From Candidatus Hydrogenedentota bacterium (GTDB taxonomy: Bacteria > Hydrogenedentota > Hydrogenedentia > Hydrogenedentales > GCA-2746185), in assembly GCA_947486375.1 (NCBI GenBank), contig CANKTP010000006.1:1-40573 (forward strand): 40,573 bases of DNA, read 5' to 3'. The notes beneath the pieces are model-generated. The model saw only the letters and a list, made by a program, of their open reading frames with translations, was not told the origin of the DNA and searched no databases. Positions 40,368 through 40,573 of this stretch are shown piece by piece. The stretch's first letter is position 1, and each line of letters starts with the position of its first letter. Made by a program: the position numbers and the translations under genes.

Positions 40368-40412
40368 GTCCATCTAGTCCATCGTGTCCATCGTGTCCAT
40401 CGTGTCCATACC
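40368..40412. repeat. Tandem 9-bp repeat (GTCCATCGT family)
   Basis: Five successive 9-base units beginning GTCCAT, three of them exactly GTCCATCGT (40377-40403), with diverged units on either side. The words resemble those in the inverted repeat at 18011-18106. It lies in the 196-base gap after truA (40312-40507), in which I see no gene. Confidence 0.8.
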
Positions 40413-40507
40413 CAATGCACGCGTCCGTGGATCGGGCCGTTCGCAATTTCGCGCATGCCGGTGATACAGTCGCCCATTCGCCAACCCTCGCCCCTTGGAT
40501 TGCCCCC

Positions 40508-40573
40508 ATGTCCCCGATTCGTATCCTTGTTGCACTCTTCTTGTGCCTTGCCGCCCGCGCCGCGGACGTACCC
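40508..40573 (+). CDS. Start of a secreted protein, cut off by window edge
   Basis: The first 22 codons read MSPIRILVALFLCLAARAAD, then VP: a short basic start, a hydrophobic core and an Ala-x-Ala cleavage region typical of a signal peptide. The rest lies outside the window, so the function cannot be judged. No strong ribosome site is visible. A weak TTCGCA/TACAGT pair at 40440-40470 might serve as promoter. Confidence 0.5.
   Translation, partial: MSPIRILVALFLCLAARAADVP

Noticed and set aside
1-40573. tRNA, rRNA, prophage or integrase genes
   Set aside because: I looked on both strands and found no tRNA-like cloverleaf, rRNA segment, integrase or attachment-site duplication that I could support.

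Overview
This is a GC-rich bacterial chromosomal window. The mix of genes points to Candidatus Hydrogenedentota or a relative of the PVC bacteria: a DUF1080 (3-keto-disaccharide hydrolase) protein, NIPSNAP, an (EG)n linker in a secreted NHL protein, pseudopilin-like 'NGR.P..L.ELVP.Y' tails on non-pilin proteins, and an LplT-PlsC-AcpS-ligase fusion. That placement is an inference from gene content, since no rRNA or tRNA is present.

Layout: (1) 1-4835, minus strand: a tightly packed envelope and housekeeping operon running zinc-ribbon protein, amidase, GerMN protein, murI, divergent polysaccharide deacetylase, tsaD (cut by the window edge). Several junctions overlap (TGATG, TAATG). (2) 4836-5189: divergent promoter region with a 30-bp palindrome. 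(3) 5190-10179, plus strand: MarR regulator, LplT/PlsC/AMP-ligase fusion and alpha/beta hydrolase, probably a phospholipid repair or remodelling unit. (4) 10342-15837: Tat-type NIPSNAP protein, GNAT, an orphan GspF-N-like miniprotein, a flippase, a Tat-type carotenoid oxygenase and a DUF1080 protein. (5) 15838-17864: divergent promoters, a structured 5' leader that may sequester its ribosome binding site, and a secreted metalloprotease-like protein with a C-terminal anchor. (6) 18011-18106: a perfect 32-bp inverted repeat between convergent units.

(7) 18198-29362, minus strand: the most striking locus. A YtrA-type GntR regulator and one ABC ATPase are followed by three tandem paralogues of about 1,000 residues each. 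Each paralogue looks like two fused ABC-2 permease halves joined to a large C-terminal soluble domain that ends in a pseudopilin-like module. All three gaps in front of the paralogues hold an inverted-repeat (REPIN/BIME-like) element. A promoter whose -10 box sits inside a perfect operator palindrome drives the operon.

(8) 29412-34643, minus strand: a giant secreted protein with 12 NHL repeats, two degenerate caspase/C13-like domains, BACON domains and an (EG)12 linker, split by a single in-frame TAA. (9) 34873-40311: a secreted TPR-like protein, a MagIII/endonuclease-III-like glycosylase, a mercuric-reductase-like flavoprotein with a TVP38 membrane protein, and truA, possibly leaderless. (10) 40368-40573: a 9-bp tandem repeat and the first 22 codons of a secreted protein.

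The most likely under-described system is the GntR/ABC plus triplicated permease-pseudopilin operon. The structured protease leader and the interrupted NHL/caspase-like protein come next.
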